From positions 1-55,327 of the forward strand of contig CAZVNS010000012.1 in NCBI GenBank assembly GCA_964628905.1: DNA of 55,327 nucleotides. The letters are read 5' to 3'. Below, one piece after another: positions 8,624-18,500 of this stretch (position 1 is the stretch's first letter; each line of letters opens with the position of its first letter). Made by a program: the position numbers and the translations under genes. The notes under the pieces were generated by a model. It worked only from the letters and a program-made list of their open reading frames with translations. It had not been told where the DNA came from and ran no database searches. The stretch is from JAJPXC01 sp964628905 (GTDB lineage Bacteria > Bacteroidota > Bacteroidia > Bacteroidales > Muribaculaceae).

Positions 8624-9097
8624 ATGATCAATAAAGAGATAGTAATCCCCTTTGTGGAGGCTGGCTACCAAGAGCTGACTGAGGCCGACCGGCTGCTGGT
8701 CGACCGCGCGCGTGAGGCCACAAGTCGCTCCTACGCCCCTTACAGCAAGTTTAATGTGGGAGCAGCAATACTGCTCGACAACGGCGAGGTGGTCACCGGG
8801 GCCAACCAGGAGAACGCCGCGTTCCCCTCAGGCACATGCGCCGAGCGCACCGCCTGCTACTATGCCCATGCGGCTTTTCCCGAGGCTAAGTTCGACACCA
8901 TCGCCATCGCTGCCGTGGGCACGGACGGCAAGGAGGTGGAGGAGCCGTGCGCTCCCTGCGGAGCCTGCCGCCAAGCGCTGCTCGAGTATGAGAAGCTCGC
9001 CGGAAGGGATGTCCGCGTAATACTCGTGGGGCGCGACAAGATGCTTCTGCTCCCGTCGGTGAAGTCGCTGGTACCATTAGCCTTTGTGGAATTCTGA
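8624..9097 (+). CDS. cdd: Cytidine deaminase
   Basis: The 157-residue enzyme deaminates cytidine and deoxycytidine in pyrimidine salvage. Zinc-site residues are visible: TCAERTA (Cys72, catalytic Glu74) and PCAPCGACRQ (Cys112 and Cys115). YAPYSKFNVGAAIL and the substrate-binding NQENAAFPSG are also typical. The length fits the homotetrameric class with a slight C-terminal extension. Its stop codon overlaps the next start by one base, so it heads an operon with the ABC importer genes. Confidence 0.93.
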   Translation: MINKEIVIPFVEAGYQELTEADRLLVDRAREATSRSYAPYSKFNVGAAILLDNGEVVTGANQENAAFPSGTCAERTACYYAHAAFPEAKFDTIAIAAVGTDGKEVEEPCAPCGACRQALLEYEKLAGRDVRVILVGRDKMLLLPSVKSLVPLAFVEF

Positions 9098-10203
9098 TGA
9101 TTAGGGTTTTACTGGCGATGCTCGCAGGGCTTGCCATGTGGTCGTGCGGCGGGAGCAACGGTCAGCAGCAGGATGTAACCGGCGACACGCTGACCCGCAA
9201 CGCGCGGCTGCTCACGCTGGTGGACTGCGGCGAATACCGCGTGGCTGATATCCGCGATCCGTGGGACACTACCCGCGTGCTTCAGCGGCTTGTGATCTAT
9301 CCTGCAGGCACGGAGCTCCCCGCCGATGCCCCTGTTGGGATTTGGGTCGAAACGCCACTGCGCAACTCAGTGGTGCTGAGCACTGTGCATATTGGCGCTA
9401 TCGATGAACTTGGTGCTGTTAAGAGTGTAAAGGGGGTGGCCGACGCCGCTTATCTGAAGATCCCTGAGATAGTCAGTGGACTCGCCGACGGTACGGTGAC
9501 CGATGTCGGTTCGTCGATGTCGCCGGTGATGGAGCAGTTGTTGATGGTCAACCCTGACGCCGTGCTTGCCACCCCTTACGAAGGCGCTCCGCTGCTTGAG
9601 GTCAAAGGCTCGCGCACACCTGTGATCGCGATGGCCGACTGGATGGAGAGTACCCCCCTTGGCCGCGCTGAGTGGATGCTGCTCTTAGGGGAGCTGTATG
9701 GTGAGCCGGTGAAAGCTCAAAAGATATATAACCAGGTAGTTAAGGACTATAACGACATAGTTTCGGAGGCCGCGAAGGCTAAGGAGCGCCCGCAGGTGCT
9801 CACCGAAAGACTCACCGACGGCGTGTGGTACGTGCCCGGCGGCGCAAGCTACATGGCGAGGATGGTCGAGGATGCCGGTGGCGGCTATCTGTGGAGCGAC
9901 GACACCTCGGCGGGCTCTCTGCCGCTGAGCATCGAGCAGGTCTACGACCGTGGCACCAATGCCGACGTATGGCTCATCAAAACCTACGGATACGATCTTT
10001 CGCTCGACAATCTCGCTGCTGAAAACCCACTATATAAACGGTTTAAGGCGCTTTCGACAAGTAAAGTGTATGGAGTAAACACTGCCGAGTCGATGCTCTT
10101 CGAGGAGTTTCCGTTCCATCCCGAGAGACTTCTAAACGATTATTATCTGATGTTCCACCCCGATAAGACGGGCCAACTTCGCTATTACCGACATGCCCAA
10201 TAA
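9097..10203 (+). CDS. ABC transporter substrate-binding lipoprotein, BtuF/FecB type
   Basis: The 368-residue lipoprotein (lipobox MWSC, Cys17) belongs to the BtuF/FhuD/FecB class of single-helix-hinge binding proteins. Evidence includes the long central helix (YNQVVKDYNDIVSEAAKAKE), conserved GGYLWSDD, and a C-terminal region ending FHPERLLNDYYLMFHPD. Ligands of this class are cobalamin, haem and ferric siderophores, and the sequence does not decide which. It overlaps the permease gene by 11 nt. No cobalamin riboswitch or adjacent TonB receptor was seen, so corrinoid specificity is only one option. Confidence 0.85.
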   Translation: MIRVLLAMLAGLAMWSCGGSNGQQQDVTGDTLTRNARLLTLVDCGEYRVADIRDPWDTTRVLQRLVIYPAGTELPADAPVGIWVETPLRNSVVLSTVHIGAIDELGAVKSVKGVADAAYLKIPEIVSGLADGTVTDVGSSMSPVMEQLLMVNPDAVLATPYEGAPLLEVKGSRTPVIAMADWMESTPLGRAEWMLLLGELYGEPVKAQKIYNQVVKDYNDIVSEAAKAKERPQVLTERLTDGVWYVPGGASYMARMVEDAGGGYLWSDDTSAGSLPLSIEQVYDRGTNADVWLIKTYGYDLSLDNLAAENPLYKRFKALSTSKVYGVNTAESMLFEEFPFHPERLLNDYYLMFHPDKTGQLRYYRHAQ

Positions 10204-11227
10204 TCCGGCCCGCTGGCGACATATCATAGGTTTCGCGGTACTGACGGCGGCAGTGCTGCTGTTGGTGCCGCTATGTCTGGTGTTTGGCTCGGTGGAAATA
10301 CCTGCCGGTGAGGTGTTTAATGCTCTTCGTGGCGAGCCCACGACAGTGCCCGGATGGGGTGTGATAGTGGTGCAGCTGCGCCTGCCTATGGCTCTTGCGG
10401 CACTGCTCACCGGGGCCGCCCTGTCGGTGGCCGGCCTGCTGTTGCAAACCACCTTCAACAACCCCCTGGCCGGACCGTCGATCCTCGGCGTATCGACCGG
10501 AGCGTCGCTTGGCGTGGCCATTGTGATGCTCGGTTTGGGTAGCGCAGTGGGGGTTGCCGGCGAGTATATCGGCACGATTGCCGGGGCCGTGGTAGGTTCG
10601 CTGGTGGTGATTTTGCTGTTGCTAATGTTCTCGTCGATAGTGCGCTCCACCACGATGCTGCTTATTGTGGGCATGATGGTGGGTTACCTCGCTTCGTCGG
10701 TGATAGCCCTGCTCAATTTCTTCGCCACGCAGGAGGCTGTGCATGGCTTTATGATCTGGGGATTGGGCACATTCTCCGGCCTGACTCCCGAGAGTGTAGG
10801 GGTGATGGCCGCAGTGACCGTGCCCGCTGTATTGGCTTCGATGCTGATGATCAAACCGCTGAATGCATTGCTCTTAGGACAGAGATACGCACAGTCGTTG
10901 GGCTTCAACGTCAAGCATGTGCGCAACTGTTTGCTGCTGCTGTCGGCGCTCCTGACGGCCGTGGTAACAGCCTTCTGCGGTTCTATAGGCTTCATCGGGC
11001 TGATAGTGCCGCACATCACACGACTGATTATGGGCACGTCCAACCATAATGTGCTTCTGCCGGCCACAGCCCTCTGTGGGGCGGCGGTAGCTCTGCTTTG
11101 CGCCTTGGTGTCGGTGCTCCCGTCAATGGGTGGGGTGATACCCATCAACGCCATCACCCCGGTGATCGGTGTTCCGGTGATAATATATATAATTGTGGCA
11201 CGTCGCCGCTTGGCTTATTTCAACTGA
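10193..11227 (+). CDS. FecCD-family ABC permease
   Basis: The 344-residue integral membrane protein has about ten helices and the FecCD/BtuC hallmarks: RLPMALAALLTGAALSVAG near the N-terminus, NPLAGPSILGVSTGASLG, and GSIGFIGLIVPHITRLIMG, which includes the coupling helix that contacts the ATPase. It forms the channel for the ligand delivered by the preceding binding protein. The gene overlaps its upstream neighbour and ends one base before the ATPase start, giving a compact three-gene importer. Confidence 0.92.
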   Translation: MPNNPARWRHIIGFAVLTAAVLLLVPLCLVFGSVEIPAGEVFNALRGEPTTVPGWGVIVVQLRLPMALAALLTGAALSVAGLLLQTTFNNPLAGPSILGVSTGASLGVAIVMLGLGSAVGVAGEYIGTIAGAVVGSLVVILLLLMFSSIVRSTTMLLIVGMMVGYLASSVIALLNFFATQEAVHGFMIWGLGTFSGLTPESVGVMAAVTVPAVLASMLMIKPLNALLLGQRYAQSLGFNVKHVRNCLLLLSALLTAVVTAFCGSIGFIGLIVPHITRLIMGTSNHNVLLPATALCGAAVALLCALVSVLPSMGGVIPINAITPVIGVPVIIYIIVARRRLAYFN

Positions 11228-11228
11228 T

Positions 11229-12005
11229 ATGGATGCCGAGATACTTGCTACTAAAGAGCTTGCGATAGGTTATGGCCGGAAGATGGTGCAATCACATCTG
11301 GATTTGCGCATCGGGCGAGGGGAGCTGGTGTGCCTGCTCGGCCCCAACGGCGCGGGCAAGTCGACGCTCATACGCACCCTCTGTGGCTCCCAGCCACCAA
11401 TCGATGGAGAGGTGCTGTTCGAGGGTAAACCGCTCGCGGCATATACCACCCGCGAGTTAGCCCGCAAGATAGCCCTTGTGTATACCGATGCCACTTTGGC
11501 CGGAGCGTTGACCGTGAGGGAATTGGTGGCATTGGGACGACAGCCGTACACCGGTTTTTTCGGCCGTTTGCGCCATGACGACAGCGTCAGGGTTGACCAA
11601 GCCCTCCGGTGGTCAGGCATCAGCGAGATGGCCGGTCGGCTGGTGTCGCAACTCTCTGACGGTGAACGGCAGAAGGCAATGATAGCGCGTGCTTTGGCTC
11701 AGCAAACCCCACTGATAGTGATGGACGAACCCACGGCCTTCCTCGATGTGGCGAGTCGTCTTGAGGTGATGGCGCTTTTGCAGCGGCTGAGCAAGGAGCA
11801 GGGGGTGTCGATGCTGATATCGACCCACGATGTGGCCTCAGCGGTGAGCATGTCTGACACGCTATGGCTCATGCGCAAGGGGCGTGGGGTAGTTGCGGGC
11901 ACACCCGCTGAGCTCGCTGCTGACCCCGACGGGCTGCCGGCGCTGTTCGCCGGCCGAGCCGTGACCTACGACCCCGCAGCCTCCGACTTCCGCCCCCTCC
12001 CATAA
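11229..12005 (+). CDS. ABC transporter ATP-binding protein (BtuD/FecE type)
   Basis: The product (258 residues from the ATG at 11229, one base after the permease stop) has Walker A GPNGAGKST, a divergent ABC signature LSDGERQKAMIARA in which Asp replaces the usual first Gly, Walker B LIVMDEPT and the switch His in STHD. It energises the FecCD-type importer. An upstream in-frame TTG at 11193 would overlap the permease by 35 nt and is unlikely. LSDGE variants are known in this subfamily and are not a sign of decay. Confidence 0.92.
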   Translation: MDAEILATKELAIGYGRKMVQSHLDLRIGRGELVCLLGPNGAGKSTLIRTLCGSQPPIDGEVLFEGKPLAAYTTRELARKIALVYTDATLAGALTVRELVALGRQPYTGFFGRLRHDDSVRVDQALRWSGISEMAGRLVSQLSDGERQKAMIARALAQQTPLIVMDEPTAFLDVASRLEVMALLQRLSKEQGVSMLISTHDVASAVSMSDTLWLMRKGRGVVAGTPAELAADPDGLPALFAGRAVTYDPAASDFRPLP

Positions 12006-12165
12006 CCCTTGAAAATTTTGAGTTGGAGACCAAGAACCATACAGGTTCAATATAAGATATTCGAGACTTTAAGACCCCATTTAATAATTCGGAACATAAA
12101 AATTTGGTTGGTGTTTCTATCTATGTGACATAATTTGTGTCTTTGCAGCCCAACCGAGAAGATGA

Positions 12166-12492
12166 ATGGAACTGAAAGCAAAATTTAATGTGACCTATAT
12201 GGAGGAGGCTCTTGTCTTTCTTGAGTCCTTGCCTGAAAAGGTAAAGGATAAGATTGCATCAACATATCCAAGAGCCGATATTTTATGGACAAGGAACTAT
12301 TCAAAAAACTCAACGATGAAATATGGCTTGACGCAAGAGCAGCTTGGCGAACTGATGGGAGTACAGCGAGCACAGGTGTCGAGAATTGAGAGGGGTCATA
12401 ACCTCACAATCGGAACGATCGTAAGAGCATTCAAGGCTATGGGAGTGCCTGCTGCTTTCTCTTTCGGTGGTGTTTCTCTATCGCTTTGTTGA
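12166..12492 (+). pseudogene. Decayed HigB-HigA toxin-antitoxin pair, frameshifted and fused
   Basis: The open frame reads as one 108-residue protein but joins two genes. Residues 1-30 (VTYMEEALVFLESLPEKVKDK) are the N-terminus of a HigB/RelE-type toxin. From 12264, in a different frame, the toxin continues as ISKSRYFMDKELFKKLNDE up to a Trp at about 12326, so a base has been lost near 12258-12262. Right after that Trp the sequence jumps to the helix-turn-helix of a HigA-type antitoxin (LTQEQLGELMGVQRAQVSRI), back in the first frame. Most of the toxin and the antitoxin start are therefore deleted. An ATG at 12316 could still yield a 58-residue HTH peptide. Active toxin is excluded. Confidence 0.8.
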
Positions 12493-12509
12493 GATAATTT
12501 GAGAGGAGG

Positions 12510-13133
12510 TTAGCGGAGGTTGGTGAGGGAGCGGAGCAGGTCGGCGCGGATGGCGTCGATGGCGGGGGCGATGGAGTCCTCGGCTCCGGGACGGGGAGCG
12601 TTTTTGAGGAATGCTGTGCCACTCACCACCCAGCGGTCGCCATCAGTGGAGAGGAATTGCAGCGGGTTGACTGTGCCGTGGGGTGTTACAAGCAGGCTGG
12701 AGTGGAAGCCGCCGTCGCTCACCAGGTCGATGATCTCGGTGCGGTTGCCCCCGGCGTTGAGGCTCATGCGTTCGGTACGGTTGTCGAGCACGGCATCTCG
12801 CTCCGAAGGGTTGATGTGGCTGAATGTGCAGTATAGTATGATGCCGTAGTCGGGATAATCGACATTGAGCCAGCGAGTTGAGCCATCGGCTGAGACGCTG
12901 CGGTCGGGTATCGTCACCGTGGCTTGGGCGTTGGCGAGCCAGTGTATCGGGGCTTGCTCCACCACCACCATGGCGGTGTCGTAGAGCGGCAGCCGCGGGT
13001 ATGCCGCGGGTTTGGGCACGGGGGTGTATGAGGCGGCGGTGGAGTCGCCCCCCTTTTGGCCACAAGCTGTGAGCAGGATGGCTGCCAGTGCTATGATCCA
13101 GTGACTACGCATATTATATATACGCTTAATCAT
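12510..13133 (-). CDS. gldD: GldD-like gliding-motility-associated lipoprotein
   Basis: The 207-residue lipoprotein (lipobox LTAC, Cys24) matches GldD by its pattern: a Pro-rich PKPAAYPRLPLYD after the anchor, TRWLNVDYPDYGIILYCTFS in the centre, and PLQFLSTDGDRWVVSGTAFL followed by DSIAPAIDAIRADL near the end. It is encoded right after a GldE homologue with overlapping start and stop codons, the standard Bacteroidetes gldE-gldD order. In gliding Flavobacterium GldD is needed for motility. Non-gliding Bacteroidales also keep it, so its role here is likely envelope or secretion related. Confidence 0.8.
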   Translation of the reverse strand: MIKRIYNMRSHWIIALAAILLTACGQKGGDSTAASYTPVPKPAAYPRLPLYDTAMVVVEQAPIHWLANAQATVTIPDRSVSADGSTRWLNVDYPDYGIILYCTFSHINPSERDAVLDNRTERMSLNAGGNRTEIIDLVSDGGFHSSLLVTPHGTVNPLQFLSTDGDRWVVSGTAFLKNAPRPGAEDSIAPAIDAIRADLLRSLTNLR

Positions 13134-14479
13134 AGGTGCTGGTTCTCATCCATCACCTTTACGCGCACCGAGGCTATGCGGTGATGCTCGATGTCGAGCA
13201 CCAGGAAGCGGCATCGGCCGTAGACCATCGGCTCCTTCTCTTTGGGGAAGTCCCCCTTGATGGCCAGGAGCATGCCGGCGAGTGTCTCGCAGTCGGCGGC
13301 CACCGGCTCGTACAGCTCGGGATCCTGCTCGGTGATGCGGAAGAAGTCGGTGAGCAGTGTTTTCCCCTCAAAGATGAAGGTGTTGTCGGCCAGACGCTGG
13401 TAGGTCTTCTCCTCGTCGTCGTACTCGTCGTCGATGTCGCCCACAATCTCCTCAAGCACGTCCTCAAGAGTTACAATACCCTGTGTGCCGCCATATTCGT
13501 CAATCACGATGGCCAGGTGCATTTTGAGCTTGCGGAAGTCCTCGAGCAGGTCGTCAATCTGGCGCGACTCGGGCACGAAGTAGGGCTTGCGTATCAGGTG
13601 CTGCCACTCGAACGTTGGGTCGCGGTGGTCGACGTAGGGGAGCAGGTCGCGGGAGTAGAGCACTCCCTTGATGTTGTCCTGTGTGCCGTCGTACACCGGG
13701 ATGCGGGCATAGCCGCTCTCAATCACGGTGTCCATCACCTTGTCGAAAGGCCAGGCGATGGAGATGTCGGTGATGTCGACGCGTGGGGTCATGATCTCCG
13801 AGGCTGTGGTGTCGCCAAACTTGAGGATGCCCTCGAGCATATCCTTCTGTTCACCCTCTTGTATGGAGGTGAGTTCGAGCGCTTGTGACAGCTCGTCGGT
13901 CGAAATCTTCTCGGCACGGCGTGTTACCACCTTGTTGACCAGCCAGTTGCTCTTGACCAACAGCGCCGACATTGGGTGGAATATCTTCAGCATGGCGCTG
14001 ATGCCGGGGAGGGCTGTGAGCGACCATCCCTTGGGGTTGTTGTTAGCGTAGAGTTTTGGTATGATTTCGCCGAAGAGCAAAATCAGGAACGTCAACAGCA
14101 CGGTCTGTATCAGGAAGTTGGCCCAAGGCTCGAGCCCATCCAACAGGGGGGTGAGGGCATAGATGAGGATGATGACGATGGTGATGTTGACCAGGTTGTT
14201 GGCTATCAGGATGGTGGCCAACAGCTTCTCCGGCTTGCTCATGATGGCGGCGATGCGCTCCCCCTTTTCGGGGTGCGACTCCTCAAGCTCGTCGAGGTCA
14301 GCGCTGTCGAGTGAAAAATAGGAAATCTCACTGCACGACACGAAGCCTGAAATGATCAGGCACACCAGGGCGAAAATCAGGGCTATCGTATGCCCGACGC
14401 CAAACGCGGCAGTCAGGTTAACCATCATCGTTGTCGTGTCGCAGGCCAACGATGTGGCCGGTAAAGGGTCTAAATCCAA
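13130..14479 (-). CDS. gldE: GldE-like CNNM/CBS-domain membrane protein
   Basis: The 449-residue protein has an N-terminal CNNM (DUF21) membrane domain with four helices (about residues 25-200, including FVSCSEISYFSL), a CBS pair (about 215-345, with IMTPRVDITDISI, ARIPVYDGTQDNIKGVLY and HLAIVIDEYGGTQGIVTLED) and a CorC/HlyC-type C-terminal domain. This is the arrangement of CorC-like Mg/Co efflux proteins and of GldE. Adjacency to gldD favours GldE. Transcription probably starts from a TATATTTG element about 30 nt upstream. Confidence 0.85.
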   Translation of the reverse strand: MDLDPLPATSLACDTTTMMVNLTAAFGVGHTIALIFALVCLIISGFVSCSEISYFSLDSADLDELEESHPEKGERIAAIMSKPEKLLATILIANNLVNITIVIILIYALTPLLDGLEPWANFLIQTVLLTFLILLFGEIIPKLYANNNPKGWSLTALPGISAMLKIFHPMSALLVKSNWLVNKVVTRRAEKISTDELSQALELTSIQEGEQKDMLEGILKFGDTTASEIMTPRVDITDISIAWPFDKVMDTVIESGYARIPVYDGTQDNIKGVLYSRDLLPYVDHRDPTFEWQHLIRKPYFVPESRQIDDLLEDFRKLKMHLAIVIDEYGGTQGIVTLEDVLEEIVGDIDDEYDDEEKTYQRLADNTFIFEGKTLLTDFFRITEQDPELYEPVAADCETLAGMLLAIKGDFPKEKEPMVYGRCRFLVLDIEHHRIASVRVKVMDENQHL

Positions 14480-14510
14480 GTGTAGGTGTATTAGTTAGAC
14501 AAATTTTGTG

Positions 14511-14518
14511 CAAATATA
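14511..14518 (-). promoter_or_regulatory. -7 promoter element TATATTTG for gldE-gldD
   Basis: The minus strand reads TATATTTGC, a perfect -7 match, 31 nt upstream of the gldE start codon. No correctly spaced TTG was identified. Confidence 0.5.
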
Positions 14519-14750
14519 ATAAAAATCCCGCCGATTTCAGCCCCCACATCAAATCTCTCCCAAAATCTTGATAACTTCACGCGGGACAATCGCAACAAAA
14601 TGCAGCCGGGTAAAATCTAAGGTTTAATATGGCGACGCTCATATATTTTGATGCTGGTGTAGAGCCTACGAAGATGATTGATGAGATTATACCACATTTT
14701 TTATTATCTTTGTAGCATATTATAGGAAGGGATTTGAAAAAATTGAAATC

Positions 14751-15218
14751 ATGAAAGCTACTTACATGCTACTAATTTCGTTGATATTCACTGCGTTGGC
14801 TTCTTGTGATGGCCGGGGTGGTGACAACGTTGACTATATCGGGCAGGCCGAGGAGGCGCTCGACAGCAATCGCTACGACCAAGCCCGCAGCCTGATTGAT
14901 GAACATCTTACGGCCTCCGTCATCGACACGATGCAGGCCCGTGAGCTGGCTCGCCTGTCGATAGTGTATATGCGCATGCGCGACTGCGGCGACGAGGCCG
15001 ACACCCAGGGGTGGGCGCAGCGCGCCGGCGAGCTTTACGGGCGCGCCATCAAGGCCGACTCCGTTGCCGCCCGCGGGTATTACAACACCGTCCCCGCCGA
15101 GCGGGTGGAGTATGTGCAGGTGATGCGCCAACTTTACTATGCTCCTCAGCAGCACATAGATATGGAGGAACCTTCGGCATGGGATGAGCATGAACATGAC
15201 CACGAACATCAGCATTGA
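14751..15218 (+). CDS. Small lipoprotein with His-rich C-terminus
   Basis: The 155-residue lipoprotein (lipobox LASC, Cys19) has a helical core that looks like one or two TPR-type helix pairs (AEEALDSNRYDQARSLIDEH, RAGELYGRAIKADS). It ends in a strongly charged tail DEHEHDHEHQH that could bind Zn or other metals. No family is recognised. The stop overlaps the region just before the YciH start (3 nt apart), so the two genes are co-transcribed. A TATCTTTG -7-like element lies at 14705-14712. A 28-codon frame at 14629-14715 upstream is not convincing as a gene. Confidence 0.7.
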   Translation: MKATYMLLISLIFTALASCDGRGGDNVDYIGQAEEALDSNRYDQARSLIDEHLTASVIDTMQARELARLSIVYMRMRDCGDEADTQGWAQRAGELYGRAIKADSVAARGYYNTVPAERVEYVQVMRQLYYAPQQHIDMEEPSAWDEHEHDHEHQH

Positions 15219-15220
15219 CC

Positions 15221-15553
15221 ATGGACTGGAAGGAGGCTCTACAAAACCTCAACCAACCCGACGGCGCTGACGATGAGCAGCCCGCCGCCGAGCAGCCTAC
15301 TGCGGAGCCGGCCAACGAAGGCGCGCTCCTGGTGGAGCTCGACTGTAAGGGGCGGCGGGGTAAGGAGGCAACGATAATCAGCGGGTTTGCGATCGACGAC
15401 GAGCGCGTCAGCGCGGTCGCCTCTAAGCTGAAGTCGCGCCTGGGCACCGGCGGCTCGGCCCGCGGCGGCGAGATCCTCATCCAAGGTGACCGCCGGCAGG
15501 ATGTGGCAGCGCTACTTGCCGACCTCGGATTTAAAGTGAAAGTAAAGAAATAA
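15221..15553 (+). CDS. yciH: SUI1/eIF1-family translation factor YciH
   Basis: The product (110 residues from the ATG at 15221; a TTG two codons upstream is less likely) has an acidic, Ala-rich N-terminal extension and a C-terminal SUI1 domain. Its features include GRRGKEATIISGF, the basic loop LGTGGSARGGEILIQGD and VAALLADLGFKVK. Bacterial YciH proteins bind the 30S subunit and influence start-site fidelity, especially under stress. It sits between a lipoprotein gene and a large helicase-nuclease gene in the same direction. Confidence 0.88.
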   Translation: MDWKEALQNLNQPDGADDEQPAAEQPTAEPANEGALLVELDCKGRRGKEATIISGFAIDDERVSAVASKLKSRLGTGGSARGGEILIQGDRRQDVAALLADLGFKVKVKK

Positions 15554-15584
15554 CGCATACCATCTTTGATACCCATCTCTCACA

Positions 15585-18500
15585 GTGCTTACCATCTACA
15601 AAGCCTCGGCCGGTTCGGGCAAGACCTATAACCTGGCAAAAGAATATATTCTCCAACTCGTAGCATACAAGGATAAGGACGCCTCCGCAGCCGACGGCAA
15701 GCGCCACTACCGTCTGCGCAAGCCCGGCGGCCGTGCCCACCGCGCCATCCTGGCCATCACTTTCTCCAACCAGGCCACCGACGAGATGAAGCGACGCATC
15801 GTCGACGAGCTCGCCAAAATGGCTAATCCCAAGCGAAAGAGTAAATACCGCAGTGACTTCGTCAGAGATTACGGCTTTGATGCCGAGCAACTTGCGCAAG
15901 TGGCCCATGAGGCGCTGCAGGATCTGCTGTTCGACTTCCGCTTCTTCAACGTGTCGACCATCGACGCCTTCTTCCAGGGTGTGCTCCGCTCGTTTGCACG
16001 CGAGATTGACCTCCCCGGCAACTACGAGGTGGAGCTTAGTGACTATCAGGCCGTGTGCATCGGGGTGGCTGAGATGTTCCAGTCGCTCAACAACCCTGAT
16101 CGTCAGGACTCGCAGCTTATGAGTTGGGTTATCAGCTACATGAAGAGCCGTATCGACGATGGTGGAAAATTCAATCTGCTCAACCGCGGCTCGGGGTTGC
16201 ATGACAAGGTGGTAGGAGGCCTCACCAAGGTGATGAACGAGGACTACCACAAAAATGCCGAGAAGATACGCAGCTACTTCAACGACGACCCCACACGCAT
16301 CAGCCGCTTCGAAAAGGCCCTGTCAAAGCGTATCGGCTCGCTCCGCACTCTATTTGCCAAAAAAGCCCGGGACGCTATGCAGGCGGCCGCCGACTATGGC
16401 TTGGGAAAAAGTCAAATCGACAACACCATATTGCTGCGCATGCAGAAATGGGCTTCGGGAAAGCCTTACGATGATAGTGATAAAAAAAGTAAAACCCTCC
16501 TTTATGTCACCCCCGATACTATAGGTAAACGTTACAAAGCTCCATATCTCAAGAAAAACCAACCTCCCAAGGCTGTCGAAGACGCCATCGTGGAGATGCT
16601 CGTGCAGTGTCCGCTGATCGACAACCAGATTGTTGAGGCGCAAATAATCCGCGACAACCTGTACCTATTCGGCCTGTTGGGGTACCTCGAGGAATTTATC
16701 GCCAACTACCGGCGCGACAACAACACCATACTCCTCTCAGACACCAACGAGCTGCTGAGCCGCATCATGCAGAGCGAGCTCACACCCTTCATCTACGAGC
16801 GTCTGGGAGTGTTCCTCAAGCACTTCCTCATCGATGAGTTTCAGGACACATCGCAGATGCAATGGATCAACCTGCGCCCCCTGTTGCTCGAAAGCCTCGG
16901 CAATGGCGACGACAACCTGATAATTGGCGATGAGAAGCAGTGCATCTACCGCTTCCGCGACTCCAACCCCGAACTGCTATCGTCGGTTGTGAAGCAGCAG
17001 GTGGAGTCGGCACTCTCGACCGATGCCACAGTGGAGCGCGGTATCTGCGGTGAGGATAATACCAACCGCCGCAGTGACGCCAACATCGTGAAATTCAACA
17101 ACACCCTATTCCCACTGCTCGCAGCCGACATCAACGCCGGAGTCACCTACGGAAGCGCCGTCCAGCAGGTGTGGGACGAGAAACTCGAATACCCGGGCTA
17201 CGTGAGGGTAGTGGCCTTAGAGAAGATGAAACAGGATGAGTTTGAAAAGCGTACGCTCGATCTGCTTGCCGAGCAAGTGCGCCGCCAGCTCCAGTCAGGC
17301 TACCGGCCCAAGGAGATAGCCGTGATAGTGCGCTACCACTACGAGGGAGAAGCGGTGATCAATCACCTGCTGCAACTGATGGAGGGTGATGAGCCATACT
17401 TCGAAAAGCGATTTGACATCACCTCGCGCGATGCCCTATTAATATCGTCATCACCTCTGATTAAGCTGATTATAAGCACGCTGCGCCTCATAGACTCGCG
17501 GGGCTCATCATCGGGCGACCGCACATCGTCAGCCATGCGATTGGCGCAGCTCACCACCCGATTTGAGTACTACTACAACCGCGAGGGGTTGGAGGCCACT
17601 GCAGCCTTGGAGCGTGCGCTGGCCGACGAGTCGGGAAATATAGACCGCCTTACCACCGAGGCCGTGTCGATGCGTCTGGTCAACCTCCACTCCATCGTGG
17701 AGCATATCATCGGCACGTTCATCAGCCCCCAGCAGCGCGACGCCCACAACATATTCCTCTCCGCATTCCAGGATCTCGTGGTCGACTTCTGTTCGCGCGG
17801 ACAGGCCGACGTGCACTCCTTCCTGCAGTGGTGGGATGACCGCGGACACTGCGAAAAGCTGGCTACACCCGACGACCTCGATGCCCTGACAGTAATCACC
17901 ATCCACTCCTCCAAAGGCTTGGAGTACAAGTGTGTGCATATACCCTTTGCCACTTGGGAGATGTGCTCGCCCTCAACCAATTTTAAGCCATCGTACGACT
18001 GGTACACGATGCCGAGCTACCCCGATATCGATGCTGACGTGATGCCCCCGATGATGCCTTTGGACAATGTGTCGAAGCTTGCCAAAACGCAATTCGCACC
18101 CAAGTTCAACCAGATAATGCAGGAGCAGCGTGTCGACAACCTCAACCTCTTCTATGTGGCCGCCACCCGCGCCACCCAGGAGCTGCTGATCACCACCGCT
18201 CCCCCCGCAAAAGCGGGTGATACCATCGGCACGCGCCTGATCGCGCAGCTTGGCAATCTGCATGTACAGGACCCGGCTCTCACTGTCGATGTCGCTTTTG
18301 ATGAGTCAGTTGCAACTGTAGGTGAGCCCCTTACAGCCGGGCAGCTCGCCGATCGCAGGGAAGCTGAGCAGCGTAAAAAGCAAGAGGAGGCGAAGGATGA
18401 GCCCCGTGAGGTCAATCCCACGCTCCCGATGCCCCCATACGAAACCACACTGCGCCACAACGTGTGGAATATGACGCGTATCGAAGACCTGGTGGATGTG

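Noticed and set aside
9000..9100. Cobalamin riboswitch before the BtuF-like gene
   Set aside because: The gene overlaps cdd and no cobalamin-box element was seen before either gene, so corrinoid specificity is not supported.
15531..16250. Minus-strand frame opposite the helicase N-terminus
   Set aside because: It overlaps the Walker A region of a clear helicase and has no recognisable features.
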